From Propionibacteriaceae bacterium (GTDB lineage Bacteria; Actinomycetota; Actinomycetes; Propionibacteriales; Propionibacteriaceae), in assembly GCA_027492675.1 (NCBI GenBank), contig JAPUEI010000098.1:1-32614 (forward strand): 32,614 bases of DNA. Direction: 5' to 3'. The notes beneath the pieces were generated by a model. That model made no database searches. It saw only the letters and a list, made by a program, of their open reading frames with translations, and was not told the DNA's origin. Positions 19,313 through 27,316 of this stretch are shown here, one piece after another. The position numbers and the translations under genes are program-made. How positions within the stretch are numbered: the stretch's first letter is position 1; each line of letters opens with the position of its first letter.

Positions 19313-19318
19313 TAGACT
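19313..19318 (+). promoter_or_regulatory. -10 box for leaderless folC
   Basis: TAGACT lies 9 nt before the folC ATG, with a weak CTGAGC 17 bp upstream as a possible -35. No ribosome binding site is present. Confidence 0.5.
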
Positions 19319-19327
19319 CGGGCCACG

Positions 19328-20764
19328 ATGAACAACGATTCCCACGCTCGCGTCGTCGCCGAGCTCTTCAGCCGTCAGCCCGAACACCAGATCGGACCCT
19401 CGCTCGCGCGGATCCAGGCGCTGGTCGAGATCCTCGGAGACCCGCACCGCAGCGCGCCGGTGGTTCACATCACCGGCACCAACGGCAAGGGGTCGACGGC
19501 GATCATGGTCGACGCGCTGCTGCGCGCCCAGGGACTGCGCACTGGTCGCTACTCGTCGCCGCACCTGGTCGACGTCGTCGAGCGGATCTGCGTGGACGGA
19601 CGGCCGATCAGCGCCGACACCTTCGACGAGGCCTGGGAGCAGATCACGCCGTTCGTGAAGATCGTCGATGACCTGGCCATCGATGGCATCCCGATGACGT
19701 TCTTCGAGGTCATGACCGGGCTCGCGTTCTCGGTGTTCGCCGACGCGCCCGTGGACGTCGTCGTGCTGGAGGTCGGCATGGGCGGCTCGTGGGACGCGAC
19801 CAACGTCGCCGACGCCACCGTCGCCGTCGTCACGCCGATCGCCGTCGACCACACCGACTACCTGGGGTCGACGCCGGCGGAGATCGCCATCGAGAAGGCC
19901 GGGATCATCAAGACAGGCTCCGTCGCCGTGCTCGCCGGACAAGCGCCCGATGTCGCCCGCGTGCTCATCGAGCGCGCCGCCGAGGTCGGCGCGAGGGTCG
20001 TCGCGGAGGGCGTCGACTTCAGCGTGCTCGACCGCGCTCCGGGCGTGGGAGGCCAGGTTCTCAGGCTGGACGCCGCTGGCGGCACCGTCGAGGACGTGTT
20101 GCTGCCGGTGTACGGGTCGCACATGGCGCAGAACGCCGCCGTGGCCTTGGCCGCGGTGGAGGCGCTGCACGGCGACCGCCCGATCGAGCCGGAGGTCGTC
20201 ACCGCCGGATTCGCCGACGTCGTCGCGCCGGCACGTCTCGAGCGGGTACGCACCTCGCCGCCGGTCGTGCTGGACACCGCCCACAATCCGGCGGCCGTGG
20301 TCAGCGCCATCGCGGCGGCTGTGGAGGCGTACGCGTTCGCACCCCTGATCGTGCTGCTCGGCGTGATGCGGGACAAGGACGTCGCGGGCATCTTGGGCGC
20401 GCTGCTCGACGAGGCCGACCGGCTCGTGATCACCCAGCCGCCCGGCGGGCGGGCGATGGGTGCTGCCGAGCTCGGCGAGACGGCCGCGGGACTGTTCGGT
20501 GAGGACCGCGTCGTCGTACGGGCCGATCTCGCCGACGCCATCGAGACCGCTGTCGCCTTGGCCGACGAGTCCGGCCCGAGCGCCGGCGTGCTTTTGCTGG
20601 GGTCGGTGGCGCTGGCTGGTCAGGCCCGGGCGCTGCTGGTCTCAGCGGCAGACGACGCCCCGTCTGCGGCACCGACCGTCTCGCTCGACGACGAGGAGTG
20701 GGACGCGCCGGAGGACCTGGACCTCTCCCGCCTCGCCGGCCGCGACTGGAGCGGCGACGCATGA
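19328..20764 (+). CDS. folC: Folylpolyglutamate / dihydrofolate synthase FolC
   Basis: FolC adds glutamate to folates and, in many bacteria, also to dihydropteroate. It is a Mur-ligase-like ATP-dependent enzyme. The 478-aa product has the P-loop signature TGTNGKGSTA near residue 53, a conserved EVGMGGSWDATN segment and the C-terminal VLDTAHNPAA motif. The last 25 or so residues are acidic and variable. Start ATG 19328 follows a TAGACT box by 9 nt. Its stop overlaps the DUF4233 start (ATGA), the usual actinobacterial arrangement. Confidence 0.95.
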   Translation: MNNDSHARVVAELFSRQPEHQIGPSLARIQALVEILGDPHRSAPVVHITGTNGKGSTAIMVDALLRAQGLRTGRYSSPHLVDVVERICVDGRPISADTFDEAWEQITPFVKIVDDLAIDGIPMTFFEVMTGLAFSVFADAPVDVVVLEVGMGGSWDATNVADATVAVVTPIAVDHTDYLGSTPAEIAIEKAGIIKTGSVAVLAGQAPDVARVLIERAAEVGARVVAEGVDFSVLDRAPGVGGQVLRLDAAGGTVEDVLLPVYGSHMAQNAAVALAAVEALHGDRPIEPEVVTAGFADVVAPARLERVRTSPPVVLDTAHNPAAVVSAIAAAVEAYAFAPLIVLLGVMRDKDVAGILGALLDEADRLVITQPPGGRAMGAAELGETAAGLFGEDRVVVRADLADAIETAVALADESGPSAGVLLLGSVALAGQARALLVSAADDAPSAAPTVSLDDEEWDAPEDLDLSRLAGRDWSGDA

Positions 20765-21108
20765 CGCTGCCTCCCGGGAACCCCATGGAACGGGTGCTCC
20801 AAGTCTTCTTGCTGCTCTACATCGTCGTGTTCGGCCTCGTCATCCCAGGAATGATCCAGGTCTCGAACCACAGCCTCGGCCTGAGCGTCGGTGCCGGGGG
20901 AGTGGCGATCGTGATCGCGGCCGCCGCGGCTGGCACCCTGCGCCGGGGGACGATCGGGTACGCGTTGGGGTGGCTCACGCAGGTGGTCGGCATCGGGCTG
21001 GGTTTCCTCACCCCGTACCAGTTCGTCACCGGCGGCGTCTTCGCTCTGCTGTGGGTCGTGACGTTCGTGCTCGGCAAGAAGCTGGCTGCTCGCACTGCCG
21101 CACCCTGA
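20761..21108 (+). CDS. DUF4233 family small membrane protein
   Basis: This 115-aa protein has about four hydrophobic helices (around residues 10-30, 38-58, 65-85 and 88-106) and a basic C-terminus. Size, topology and the slot between folC and ndk match DUF4233, a conserved actinobacterial family with no established function; the mycobacterial folC-ndkA region has the same order. ATG 20761 overlaps the folC TGA by 4 nt, implying coupled translation. A role connected to folate or nucleotide metabolism is only positional inference. Confidence 0.85.
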   Translation: MTLPPGNPMERVLQVFLLLYIVVFGLVIPGMIQVSNHSLGLSVGAGGVAIVIAAAAAGTLRRGTIGYALGWLTQVVGIGLGFLTPYQFVTGGVFALLWVVTFVLGKKLAARTAAP

Positions 21109-21158
21109 CGGTCCCCTCGCAGGCCCTCGACATGCGCCGCCCCAGGCCTACGGCGCTC

Positions 21159-21164
21159 TAGGGT
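21159..21164 (+). promoter_or_regulatory. -10 box for leaderless ndk
   Basis: TAGGGT ends 6 nt before the ndk ATG at 21171. No ribosome binding site is seen, and no good -35. Confidence 0.5.
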
Positions 21165-21170
21165 TGGGCC

Positions 21171-21584
21171 ATGACCGAACGCACGCTCGTCCTGATCAAG
21201 CCCGACGCCGTGAGCCGAGGCCTGACCGGACGCATCCTCGACCGCTACCTGGCCAAGGGATACACGCTCGCCGCGATGGAGCACCGGCTGTGCACGGCCG
21301 AGCAGGCCGACGCCCACTACGCCGATCACGTCGAGAAGGCCTGGTACCCGCCGCTGCGCGACTTCATCACGTCCGGCCCCCTGGTGGCCGCGGTGCTCGA
21401 GGGGCCGCGGGTCATCGAAGCCGTACGTGCCCTCAACGGCGCCACGGACGGCATCGCGGCCACTCCTGGCTCGATCCGCGGCGACTGGTCCAACTCCACC
21501 CGCGAGAACCTCGTGCACGGATCCGACTCCCCGGAGTCCGCTGCCCGGGAGATCGCCCTGTGGTTCCCCGGGCTGACCGCGTGA
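21171..21584 (+). CDS. ndk: Nucleoside-diphosphate kinase
   Basis: Ndk equalises NTP and dNTP pools by moving the gamma phosphate through a phosphohistidine. The 137-aa protein has the usual opening ERTLVLIKPDAV and the active-site motif NLVHGSDSPESA with His116. Family length is about 136-140. Its TGA overlaps the GTG of the CPBP gene (GTGA), so the downstream membrane protease is probably co-translated with it. Confidence 0.97.
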   Translation: MTERTLVLIKPDAVSRGLTGRILDRYLAKGYTLAAMEHRLCTAEQADAHYADHVEKAWYPPLRDFITSGPLVAAVLEGPRVIEAVRALNGATDGIAATPGSIRGDWSNSTRENLVHGSDSPESAAREIALWFPGLTA

Positions 21585-22768
21585 CCGAGCCGACGCCCAC
21601 CCCGGCCACCCCGCTGTGGCAGCCGCAGCCGGCGGTGCAGCCGCCCACGCCCTCGTACCCCCCGCTGGAGTGGCCCTCCGACGCCGCCCAGCCGTCCGTG
21701 GCGCCGCAATGGCAGCCGACGCAACTGCAGCCGCAGTGGGAGCAGGCGGGGTTCCCGCCGCAGCCGCAGGACCCGCGCTGGCGTTCGCCGCTCCCTGTCG
21801 AGCCGAAGCGCTACAGCCAGTTCCTGCAGACCCCTCGCAGGCGTTGGTGGAAGCTCCCGATCGCGCTGATCGTCGCGGGGCTGACGTGGCTCATCGGGTC
21901 GACCATCGCCACCGTTCCGGCGCTGGTGTATGACCTGATCGACCAGAAGGTGAAGCTCACCGATCCCGCTGCGATCCAGAGCTACCTGAGCACGATCCAG
22001 ACGCACATCACGCCGGCGATCTTCCTCGCGAACAACGTCGGCATCATCCTCATGATCCCGTCGGCCTGGCTCGGGCTGATCATCTACGGCCAGAAGCCTC
22101 GATGGCTGTCGTCGGTCGTGGGCAAGCTCCGCTGGGGATGGATGTTCCGGTTGATGGGGCTGATCCTCATCCCGTACCTGCTGATGCAGGGGCTCGACGC
22201 CCTGGGTGGCGCCTATTCGGGGCTCAGCTGGAAGCCGTACAGCCTCTTCATGATCCTCGTAGTGCTCCTCACGACGCCGCTGCAGTGCGCCGGTGAGGAG
22301 TACGGGACGCGTGGGCTGATCAACCGCCTGCTCGGCTCGTACGGGTCGGCGCGGGTCTCGTTCTGGATCGGCGGCGTCGGCTCGAGCCTGGTCTTCATGA
22401 TGCTGCACATGGCGAAGGACCCGTACCTCAACGGCTTCTACTTCACGTTCGGCATGGTCGCGTGCTGGATGGCGTGGCGCACGGGAGGGCTCGAGGCCAG
22501 CATCGCGATGCACGTGGTGAACAACGTGCTGGCGATGGCCACGCTGCCTTTCAGCGACTTCTCGGGCATCTTCAACCGCGAGGCCGGTTCCGCCAGCTTC
22601 GTCGCCGTGATCCCGCTCGCCGTCGTCATGCTGGCCTGTGTGGGCATCGTCGAGTGGCAGGCGCGCCGCCGCACGCCGGTCGCCGTGGCCGCGCCGGGAG
22701 CCGATGACGCACCCCCGAGAGCATTCGCGTTCGGCGCGGGCGTCGCCCAGCCGGGAAGGGTCGTCTGA
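21581..22768 (+). CDS. CPBP family intramembrane glutamic endopeptidase
   Basis: This 395-aa membrane protein starts with a disordered Pro/Gln/Trp-rich region (about 1-75) facing the cytoplasm and then has about eight hydrophobic segments. The CPBP (Abi, Rce1-like) motifs are present: Glu239-Glu240 in EEYGTRG with Arg244, His276 in FMMLH, and His311 with Asn315 in MHVVNN. It is therefore predicted active; substrates are unknown. GTG 21581 overlaps the ndk stop by 4 nt, and its own stop overlaps the next gene (TGATG). The low-complexity head may recruit a partner or tether a substrate. Confidence 0.88.
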   Translation: MTEPTPTPATPLWQPQPAVQPPTPSYPPLEWPSDAAQPSVAPQWQPTQLQPQWEQAGFPPQPQDPRWRSPLPVEPKRYSQFLQTPRRRWWKLPIALIVAGLTWLIGSTIATVPALVYDLIDQKVKLTDPAAIQSYLSTIQTHITPAIFLANNVGIILMIPSAWLGLIIYGQKPRWLSSVVGKLRWGWMFRLMGLILIPYLLMQGLDALGGAYSGLSWKPYSLFMILVVLLTTPLQCAGEEYGTRGLINRLLGSYGSARVSFWIGGVGSSLVFMMLHMAKDPYLNGFYFTFGMVACWMAWRTGGLEASIAMHVVNNVLAMATLPFSDFSGIFNREAGSASFVAVIPLAVVMLACVGIVEWQARRRTPVAVAAPGADDAPPRAFAFGAGVAQPGRVV

Positions 22769-23046
22769 TGGGGCTGTTCGGGGAATCGGGACTCGAGAGC
22801 CGCGTCGCGCGGCTCGAGGCGCAGGTGGCCGCGCTGACCGCCCAGCTGAACGGCACCGCGCCGCCGACCTGGGAGCAGAACGTCGGCCAGGTGGTGGCTG
22901 GGGTGCCGCCTCAGGTCGACGCCGACGTCAGCCGGATGGCTGCCAGGGGCGAGAAGATCCAGGCGATCAAACTGGCCCGCGAGCGCTACGGGCTGAGCCT
23001 CAAGGACGCCAAGGACTACGTGGAGGACATGCCCGACCTGCGCTGA
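22768..23046 (+). CDS. Small protein with ribosomal L7/L12 C-terminal-like domain
   Basis: This 92-aa protein has an N-terminal coiled coil (about 9-28), a Pro-rich linker, and a C-terminal segment KIQAIKLARERYGLSLKDAK (63-82). That segment follows the L7/L12 C-terminal pattern KIxxIKxVRExTGLGLKEAK. L7/L12 itself is longer and sits with rplJ, so this is a standalone relative found in actinobacteria whose role is not known. It overlaps the CPBP gene stop and ends 5 nt before dhaM, which converges on it. Confidence 0.8.
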   Translation: MGLFGESGLESRVARLEAQVAALTAQLNGTAPPTWEQNVGQVVAGVPPQVDADVSRMAARGEKIQAIKLARERYGLSLKDAKDYVEDMPDLR

Positions 23047-23051
23047 GCGGG

Positions 23052-25367
23052 TCAGGCTCGGCGGACCGACTCCTTCACCAGGCCGACGACCGGCGGGCGG
23101 ACACTGAGCTCCGTCACGCCGAGGCCGACCAGCGTCGCGGTGAGCTCTGGGTCGCTGGCGAGGTCGCCACAGACCGCGACCGGCTTGTCGCCGAATGCCG
23201 TACAGGTCATGCCGACCAGGGCCCAGATGGCGCTCGAGGGCCGGGACAGGTGCGCGATGCGGCCGTTGCCGCGGTCGGTGGCGGTCGTGTACTGCGCCAG
23301 ATCGTTCGTCCCGATGCTCGCGAAGTCCACCAGCGGGGCGAGCTCGGCAGCGCGCAGGGCGGCAGCGGGGACCTCGACCATGATGCCGACCTCGACCGTG
23401 GGCGGCTCGGGATGTTCCGCGAGCACGTCGGCGAGCACCGAGCGCGCCCACACCACCTCGTCGGGCTCGGTCACCATCGGGAACATCACGCGTACGGGAA
23501 CCTCCCGGGCAGCCAGCACGATGCCGCGCAGCTGCTCGGCGAAGACCTCGGGATAGCGGCGCATCGCGCGCAGCCCGCGCTCGCCCAGCATGGGGTTCGC
23601 CTCGCCATCGGTCGCCAGGAACGGCAGCGGCTTGTCGCCGCCGGGGTCCCAGGTCCGTACGGTGATGGGGCCGCCCACTGCCTTGCCGACCGCGATCAGG
23701 GCGGCGGCCTGGGTGGCAGCGTCGGGGGCGGTGGCCAGGTGCGCGAACAGGATCTCTGTACGGACCAGGCCTGATCCGTCCGCACCGGCGGCAGCCCCGG
23801 CTCTTGCGTCGGCCAGCGAGGCGACGTTGGCCTCGACGAGCACGTGTCGGCCGGTGGTCGTGATCGCGGTCTCGTGGCTCCGCTCTGCGGCGTCGCTGGC
23901 CTCGGCGGCGCGCGAGGCGGCGAGGTCGCGGATCTGGGCCTGGGCGGCCTCACCGGGTGCGAGCCAGAGGGTTCCGGGACCGGGGTCCAGTCCGATCAGC
24001 GTGCCGTCGGTGACGGTCTCGGCCTCGCGGCGACCGGTGATGACCGGGATGCCGCGCGAGGACGCCACGATGACGCCGTGGCCGGTCGCGCCGCCGGTGG
24101 TCGTGACGACGCCGAGGGTACGGGCCGGGTCGAGCCCGATCGCGGTCGCCGCGTCCAGCTCGTCGACGATCAGCACGTGCTCCCCGTCGGCCGAGGTCTG
24201 TTCAGCGGTGCCGAGAAGCGCCCGCAGCACCTGCCGCTGGAGGCTGCGGATGTCCTGGCCGCGCTCGCGCAGGTACGGGTCGGAGATCGCGTCGAAATCG
24301 GCGGCGACCGCGTCGAACCCCGCCTGTACAGAGGTGACTGCCGATGTACCGCTGGCGATGTCGGCCATCAGGGAGTCGGTGAGGCCTGGGTCGTCGAGGA
24401 GTGCTGCCTGCGCCTCGAAGATGCCTCGTTGCGCGCCGGCGGTGGCGGCCAAGGACATGAGGGAAGCGTCGACCGCGGCGAGGGCGGCCGTGAGGCGGCT
24501 GGCCTCGGTCGGAGGGTCGCCCTGCACGTACCCCGAGGTGTCAACGGCCCCGAAGCGCACCAGCGCGGGTGCCAGCACGACCTGCCTGCCTGTACGTGAC
24601 GGGTCCGTCGGCGCCGCAGCCGGGGGCTCCTCGACGGGCGCCTCCGACTCGCCGAAGTCGGTCGCGGCCAACGCCAGGAACCGCTCTCGGGCGGCGTCGG
24701 CGTCGGAACCGGAGAAGGTGGCCGAGAGTGTGTGCCCCCTCAAGAGCCCCAGGGAGGCGACCTTGCTCACGCTGCGCGCGTCGGCGGGCCCCTTGCCGAG
24801 GGTGGCGTTGCGCAGCAGGACGGTCGCGTCCAGCCCTCGAAGGCCGGACACCAGGGCAGCCGCGGGTCGCGCGTGAAGCCCGTGCGGGTTCCGTACGACG
24901 ACGTCGGTGACCTGCCCCTCGGCGACCGGGGCTGCGGAGGGCTCGGCTGCCGCGACATCGGTGCCGAGGTGCTCGGCCTTCGCCGCCAGGCCCGACAAGG
25001 CCTCGGCGGCGACGTCATCCAGGGACGCGTCGGTACTGGCGGTGACGATGGCGGCGACGAGCCCCTCGACCAGCGGAGCGGGTGACAGCTTCACCCGCTC
25101 CGCCGTCTCGGGATCGACGAATTCGAGCGCCATCTCCGCGGACAGCACGGCGCTGCCAAGGTCGAGCAGGACGAGCACGCCGTCGGGCGAGTCGACCTCC
25201 GTGATGGCCTCGGCGATGGCCGCCGCATCCGTACCGAACGTCGTCTCGTCGAGACCCGCCGCGACCTTGATCGCGGGACGGGCCTCTTCGGGCACCATCT
25301 CCGAGGCCAGCCCCACAGCTGCCTCGGCGAGGGCACGCGAGTGCGAGACGACGACGATGCCGATCAC
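23052..25367 (-). CDS. dhaM: DhaM fused to HPr and complete PTS enzyme I
   Basis: DhaM passes phosphate from PEP to the ADP bound in DhaL. This 771-aa chain holds an EIIA-Man-like DhaM domain (about 1-130, His9 in VVVSHS), an HPr domain (about 153-240, His165 in GLHARPAA) and a whole enzyme I (about 263-771). In the enzyme I part His430 lies in GGATGHGV, the PEP-barrel has RTWDPGGDKPLPF and NPMLGERGLR, and Cys733 lies in VAVCGD. E. coli DhaM (472 aa) stops before the PEP-binding domain, so this one could run the relay from PEP without separate EI or HPr. Start GTG 25367 follows AGGGTGA and lies 13 nt after the dhaL stop. Confidence 0.92.
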   Translation of the reverse strand: MIGIVVVSHSRALAEAAVGLASEMVPEEARPAIKVAAGLDETTFGTDAAAIAEAITEVDSPDGVLVLLDLGSAVLSAEMALEFVDPETAERVKLSPAPLVEGLVAAIVTASTDASLDDVAAEALSGLAAKAEHLGTDVAAAEPSAAPVAEGQVTDVVVRNPHGLHARPAAALVSGLRGLDATVLLRNATLGKGPADARSVSKVASLGLLRGHTLSATFSGSDADAARERFLALAATDFGESEAPVEEPPAAAPTDPSRTGRQVVLAPALVRFGAVDTSGYVQGDPPTEASRLTAALAAVDASLMSLAATAGAQRGIFEAQAALLDDPGLTDSLMADIASGTSAVTSVQAGFDAVAADFDAISDPYLRERGQDIRSLQRQVLRALLGTAEQTSADGEHVLIVDELDAATAIGLDPARTLGVVTTTGGATGHGVIVASSRGIPVITGRREAETVTDGTLIGLDPGPGTLWLAPGEAAQAQIRDLAASRAAEASDAAERSHETAITTTGRHVLVEANVASLADARAGAAAGADGSGLVRTEILFAHLATAPDAATQAAALIAVGKAVGGPITVRTWDPGGDKPLPFLATDGEANPMLGERGLRAMRRYPEVFAEQLRGIVLAAREVPVRVMFPMVTEPDEVVWARSVLADVLAEHPEPPTVEVGIMVEVPAAALRAAELAPLVDFASIGTNDLAQYTTATDRGNGRIAHLSRPSSAIWALVGMTCTAFGDKPVAVCGDLASDPELTATLVGLGVTELSVRPPVVGLVKESVRRA

Positions 25368-25380
25368 GGCGTCACCCTGG

Positions 25381-25989
25381 TCAGCCGAGCGTCCTGGCGG
25401 CGGCCTCGACGAGCATGGTGACGCTCGTCGCACCGGGGTCCTGGACACCGGCGCTGCGCTCACCCAGGTACGAGGCGCGACCCTTGCGCGCAACGAGCGG
25501 CGTCGTGCCGTCCCGTCCCGCCGCGCAGGCGGCCGCAGCCGCTTCCAGGGCTGCCTGCGCACCCTGACCCGCCGCGGCGTCGTACGCCTCGAGGGCCGGG
25601 GTCAACGCATCGACCATCGTCTTGTCGCCGACGACTGCCTTGCCACGCTGGACGATCCCGTCGAGACCGGCCCGCAATGCGGCACCGATCCCTTCGGCGG
25701 TCTCCTCGGCGGGCCAGGCGGCGCCCACCCGCATGAGGAACGTCCCGTACAGCGGACCGCTCGCGCCGCCGACCGTCGAGACCAGCGTCATGCCGGCCTT
25801 CTTCAGGAAGGCGCCGTCGTCGGCGAAGTCGGCGGCCGTGATCGCGGCCACCGCCTTCATGCCACGGTCCATGTTCGAGCCGTGATCGGCGTCGCCGATC
25901 TGACGGTCCAGGTCGGTGAGCATCGCCGCGTTCTCGTGGATCTGCGCGGCGAAGTCCGCCATCCAGGCTGCGGCCTTCTCAGACCCCAT
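25381..25989 (-). CDS. dhaL: Dihydroxyacetone kinase ADP-binding subunit DhaL
   Basis: DhaL carries a tightly held ADP that is rephosphorylated by DhaM and then phosphorylates DHA on DhaK. The 202-aa protein has the Mg-binding aspartates Asp28, Asp33 and Asp35 in DRQIGDADHG, matching E. coli Asp30, 35 and 37. The later GGASGPLYGT segment is the nucleotide loop. ATG 25989 overlaps the dhaK stop (TGATG) and starts at the family N-terminus; GTG 26001 would add four residues that are dhaK sequence in another frame. Confidence 0.95.
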   Translation of the reverse strand: MGSEKAAAWMADFAAQIHENAAMLTDLDRQIGDADHGSNMDRGMKAVAAITAADFADDGAFLKKAGMTLVSTVGGASGPLYGTFLMRVGAAWPAEETAEGIGAALRAGLDGIVQRGKAVVGDKTMVDALTPALEAYDAAAGQGAQAALEAAAAACAAGRDGTTPLVARKGRASYLGERSAGVQDPGATSVTMLVEAAARTLG

Positions 25990-26990
25990 CAGCAACCCCA
26001 CCGCAGGCCGGGCGTGTTGACCGGGGCGTCCCAGAGCTTGACGAGGTCGTCGTCAGCCTTGAGCAGCGTCACCGAGCAGCCGGCCATCTCGAGCGAGGTG
26101 ATGTAGTTGCCGACGAGGTTGCGGGCGATCGGGATGCCCGCCTTGCCGAGGAGCTTGGCGACCTCGTTGTACATCAGGTACAGCTCGATGAGCGGGGTGC
26201 CGCCCATGCCGTTCATGAACGCGATGACCGGGGCGCCGGAGTAGTCCAGGTCGGCCAGGATCGGCTCGACGAGCATCGCGGCGACGTCCTTGGCCGGGGC
26301 CAGGGGGACGCGGTGACGTCCGGGCTCGCCATGGATGCCGATGCCGATCTCCATCTCGTTCTCGCCGAGCTCGAAGGTGGGCTGGCCGGCAGCAGGGACA
26401 GTGCAGCTCGTGAGCGCCATGCCCATCGAGCGGCCCTGGCCGTTGATCTTCTTGGCGAGCGCGACGATCGCGTCGAGGTCGCGGCCCTCCTCGGCGGCTG
26501 CGCCGACGAGCTTCTCGAGCAGGACGGTGACGCCCACGCCACGGCGGCCGGCAGTCCACAACGAGTCCTGGACCGCGACGTCGTCGTCGGTGACGACAGC
26601 CTCGACCCGTACGCCGGACTCGGCGGCGGCCATCTCGGCGGCCATCTCGAAGTTCATGACATCGCCGGTGTAGTTCTTGACGATGTGGAGGACGCCCGCG
26701 CCGCCGTCGACGGCCTTGGTGGCGGCCATCATCTGGTCAGGAACGGGAGAGGTGAAGACCTCGCCACAGCACGCGGCGTCGAGCATGCCCATGCCCACGA
26801 AGCCTCCGTGCATCGGCTCGTGGCCGGAGCCGCCGCCTGAGATCAGGCCGACCTTGCCAGAGACCGGTGCGTCTTTGCGGTAGATGATCTTGTTCTCGTG
26901 GTCGACGCGTACGCGATCGGAGTGCGCAGCCTCGACACCCAGCAGGGATTCGGCGACGACGTCAGCGGCGTCGTTGATCAGCTTCTTCAT
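25989..26990 (-). CDS. dhaK: Dihydroxyacetone kinase substrate-binding subunit DhaK
   Basis: DhaK binds dihydroxyacetone covalently as a hemiaminal through a histidine. The 333-aa product has GGGSGHEP with His57, NYTGD with Asp110, and GIGIHGEPG with His220. These correspond to E. coli His56, Asp109 and His218, so it is the PTS-type enzyme, not the ATP type. With GlpABC in the same region, both routes give DHAP for glycolysis. Start ATG 26990 is the family N-terminus. No good ribosome binding site is present; a promoter-like sequence places the transcript start next to the ATG. It is the first gene of dhaK-dhaL-dhaM. Confidence 0.96.
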   Translation of the reverse strand: MKKLINDAADVVAESLLGVEAAHSDRVRVDHENKIIYRKDAPVSGKVGLISGGGSGHEPMHGGFVGMGMLDAACCGEVFTSPVPDQMMAATKAVDGGAGVLHIVKNYTGDVMNFEMAAEMAAAESGVRVEAVVTDDDVAVQDSLWTAGRRGVGVTVLLEKLVGAAAEEGRDLDAIVALAKKINGQGRSMGMALTSCTVPAAGQPTFELGENEMEIGIGIHGEPGRHRVPLAPAKDVAAMLVEPILADLDYSGAPVIAFMNGMGGTPLIELYLMYNEVAKLLGKAGIPIARNLVGNYITSLEMAGCSVTLLKADDDLVKLWDAPVNTPGLRWGC

Positions 26991-26996
26991 GGCGCG

Positions 26997-27025
26997 ATCC
27001 TTGCACCGAGTTGCACGCTTGTCAG
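26997..27025 (-). promoter_or_regulatory. Probable dhaKLM promoter
   Basis: On the minus strand CTGACA (27020-27025) and AAGGAT (26997-27002) are spaced 17 bp, and the -10 box ends 6 nt before the dhaK ATG. The -35 matches 5 of 6 consensus bases. This predicts a leaderless or nearly leaderless transcript. Confidence 0.5.
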
Positions 27026-27138
27026 GGGGGTCGCACATGCGTTCATCGAGGCGTCATCGTCGTGGTCATTCGTGTGGCGTCCAGGCCTTGCGTACGCCGC
27101 ACTCTCGCCTAGAAGCCACCGACCTCGCACCCAGCGAC

Positions 27139-27202
27139 GCCACACCCCATGCACCACGTCACACCCCACCGATGGGGTGTGACGTCACGGTAGGGGTGTG
27201 GC
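27139..27202. repeat. Nested four-box palindrome (CACACCCC/GGGGTGTG)
   Basis: An inner perfect inverted repeat has 13-bp arms (27156-27168 and 27173-27185) around the loop CCGA. An outer perfect 10-bp repeat, GCCACACCCC (27139-27148) and GGGGTGTGGC (27193-27202), shares the same centre. The octamer CACACCCC or its complement starts at 27141, 27160, 27174 and 27193, so both half-elements have the same 19-nt period. It may be a two-dimer operator or, if transcribed, a strong hairpin. It lies about 115 bp above the dhaK -35 and 100 bp above the radical SAM -10. Confidence 0.9.
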
Positions 27203-27301
27203 ATCGCGGCTGGTGGGCTAGGTGTGAGCTGATGTTCCGGCCACGGAGACAGGGCGGCGACCTGGCGCGGTCACACAGGCGGCGGTCTCAGAACTCGCGG
27301 G

Positions 27302-27307
27302 TAGTCT
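27302..27307 (+). promoter_or_regulatory. -10 box for leaderless radical SAM gene
   Basis: TAGTCT lies 9 nt before the ATG at 27317 and no ribosome binding site is present. Confidence 0.45.
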
Positions 27308-27316
27308 GTCCCGATC

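Larger units (their letters stand above)
18921..19327. other. Divergent intergenic region, MauE-like gene / folC
   Basis: The 407-nt spacer holds the MauE-side -10 box, the repeat array at 19004-19177, and the folC -10 box. Two near-identical 18-mers (19213-19230 and 19264-19281, one mismatch) lie in its right part, inside a possible 37-codon ORF (19202-19315) for which I see no ribosome binding site. The stretch 18933-19003 shows nothing distinctive. Confidence 0.6.
26991..27316. other. Divergent intergenic region, dhaK / radical SAM gene
   Basis: This 326-nt spacer contains the dhaK promoter at its left end, a four-box symmetric palindrome at 27139-27202, and the -10 box of the radical SAM gene at its right end. 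No reading frame in it looks like a real gene. The rest shows nothing I can interpret. Confidence 0.6.

Noticed and set aside
19028-20284. Minus-strand coding frame through the repeat array and folC
   Set aside because: It lies antisense to folC and reads through the repeats; no family signature.
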